A stretch of 7,176 nt of DNA from contig JAOUQA010000100.1 of the NCBI GenBank assembly GCA_029879605.1, forward strand, positions 1-7,176. Reading direction: 5' to 3'. Both the position numbers and the translations under genes were made by a program. Position 1 is the stretch's first letter. Every line of letters begins with the position of its first letter. Origin of the DNA: Gammaproteobacteria bacterium (GTDB lineage Bacteria > Pseudomonadota > Gammaproteobacteria > SZUA-229). Shown piece by piece: positions 6,247-7,176 of the stretch. The notes under the pieces were generated by a model. It was not told the DNA's origin and ran no database searches. It saw only the letters and a program-made list of their open reading frames with translations.

Positions 6247-7176
6247 TTATCTACTCATTCTCACTGGAAGCCGTTTTGAACCCCAATGCCCAGGATCAGC
6301 TTCAAATACACCAGCCAGAACTGTATTACACTGTATACAGCAACCATGCTCATTCAGCCCCCAATCACTAAGCTCATACCAGTCACGACCAATCAAAACA
6401 GCACCACATTGATGACAATAAGTACTCTCCCCTGCCTTATCATGAACATTTCCCGTATAGGCATATCTAACACCACTTTCAAGCGCTATATTCCGAGCCC
6501 TGGCCAGACTTTCATAGGGCGTGGGAGGAATATCTTTCATTTTCCAGTCTGGATGAAATGCAGTAAAGTGCATAGGAACATCGGGCCCAAGCTCATTGAC
6601 AACCCACTGCGTCATTTCATTCAGCTCTTCATCAGAATCATTTTTACCTGGTATTAACAAAGTTGTTAATTCAAACCAGACACTGGTTTCATGCTTCAGG
6701 TATTTCAAGCCATCTAAAACAGGCTGTAAATATCCACCTGTTAACTTGTAATAAAAGTCTTCTGTAAATGCCTTTAAATCTATATTGGCCGCATCCATCG
6801 CTTCATAAAATACCTTTCCTGGCTGCTCACAGATATATCCAGCTGTAACAGCCACAGTTTTTATATTTTTTTCCCGACAGGCAGCGGCCACATCAACAGC
6901 ATATTCCAGAAAAATAACGGGGTCATTATAGGTGAAGGCGACACTCCGGCAGTTCATACTTTCAGCTACCTCAGCTATTTTTTGAGGAGAGGCAGCATCA
7001 GCCAGGGTATCAATTTCCCTTGATTTACTAATGTCCCAGTTCTGACAGAATTTACAGGCCAAATTGCACCCTGCGGTGCCAAATGATAACACTGGCGTAC
7101 CCGGTAAAAAGTGATTCAGTGGTTTTTTTTCTATCGGGTCAACACAGAAACCACTGGAACGCCCATATGTGGTCAA
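6247..7176 (-). CDS. amrS: AmmeMemoRadiSam system radical SAM enzyme (5' end beyond window)
   Basis: This is a radical SAM protein of the PflA-like group (COG1180), of the type named AmrS because its gene accompanies AMMECR1-like and MEMO1-like genes. To my knowledge the reaction is not settled. The 309 visible residues contain VDPIEKKPLNHFLPG (12-26) and the cluster motif C37-x3-C41-x2-C44 (TAGCNLACKFCQNW), which binds a 4Fe-4S cluster. They also contain FTYNDP (81-86), TAGY (111-114), NIDLKAF (131-137) and HFTAFHPDW (203-211). The C-terminal part carries C254xxC257 and C280xxC283, a probable metal-binding ribbon typical of the family. The frame is open to the right edge. The TTG there encodes an internal leucine of the conserved YGR region, so about 40-50 N-terminal residues are missing. 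The gene lies 132 bases before gmk, so cotranscription is uncertain. The partner genes amrA and amrB are not in view. Confidence 0.9.
   Translation of the reverse strand: MTTYGRSSGFCVDPIEKKPLNHFLPGTPVLSFGTAGCNLACKFCQNWDISKSREIDTLADAASPQKIAEVAESMNCRSVAFTYNDPVIFLEYAVDVAAACREKNIKTVAVTAGYICEQPGKVFYEAMDAANIDLKAFTEDFYYKLTGGYLQPVLDGLKYLKHETSVWFELTTLLIPGKNDSDEELNEMTQWVVNELGPDVPMHFTAFHPDWKMKDIPPTPYESLARARNIALESGVRYAYTGNVHDKAGESTYCHQCGAVLIGRDWYELSDWGLNEHGCCIQCNTVLAGVFEADPGHWGSKRLPVRMSR

Noticed and set aside
6126..6371. 81-codon plus-strand open frame beginning in the amrS-gmk gap
   Set aside because: It starts with TTG without a ribosome site, and half of it is antisense to the conserved cysteine-rich C terminus of amrS. 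Nothing in its composition suggests a real protein.

Overview
The window is an ordinary-looking, densely packed chromosomal segment from an AT-rich gammaproteobacterium, which I cannot place more finely by eye. The evidence is the gene set and order. Reading along the minus strand, the order is amrS (5' end off the window), gmk, rpoZ, spoT, ridA, recG, ubiC (3' end off the window). The gmk-rpoZ-spoT-recG core is the arrangement known from E. coli, with ridA in the place E. coli gives to trmH. The proteins align well by memory with gammaproteobacterial family members, and a chorismate lyase (UbiC) fits a ubiquinone-making proteobacterium. Every supported gene is on the minus strand, and the plus-strand open frames are shadows.

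Layout from right to left (direction of transcription): 7176-6247 is most of a radical SAM protein of the AmmeMemoRadiSam group. A 132-base gap follows (6246-6115) with a 9-base direct repeat. Next come guanylate kinase from a TTG start (6114-5500) and RNA polymerase omega (5488-5228), whose ribosome binding site touches the gmk stop. A 101-base gap (5227-5127) with an 8-base direct repeat precedes spoT (5126-2949), which encodes a full-length RelA/SpoT enzyme with both catalytic centres intact. ridA (2930-2544), recG from a GTG start (2530-431) and ubiC (395 to the left edge) follow with gaps of 18, 13 and 35 bases. No gene-free stretch exceeds 132 bases. I see no RNA gene, mobile element, CRISPR array, convincing promoter or rho-independent terminator.

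How the genes fit together: gmk makes GDP precursor and SpoT converts GDP/GTP to (p)ppGpp and hydrolyses it. Omega forms part of one ppGpp site on RNA polymerase in E. coli, and the omega residues involved are kept here. RidA clears reactive enamine/imine intermediates, RecG remodels stalled forks and UbiC starts ubiquinone synthesis. The tight spacing from gmk to ubiC suggests cotranscription, possibly with an extra promoter in the gap before spoT. I did not find a clearly novel system. The most interesting details are small: three genes (gmk, spoT, recG) have a tiny out-of-frame ATG mini-ORF overlapping their start codon, two of the three intended starts are non-ATG, and amrS lies directly upstream of the gmk operon.
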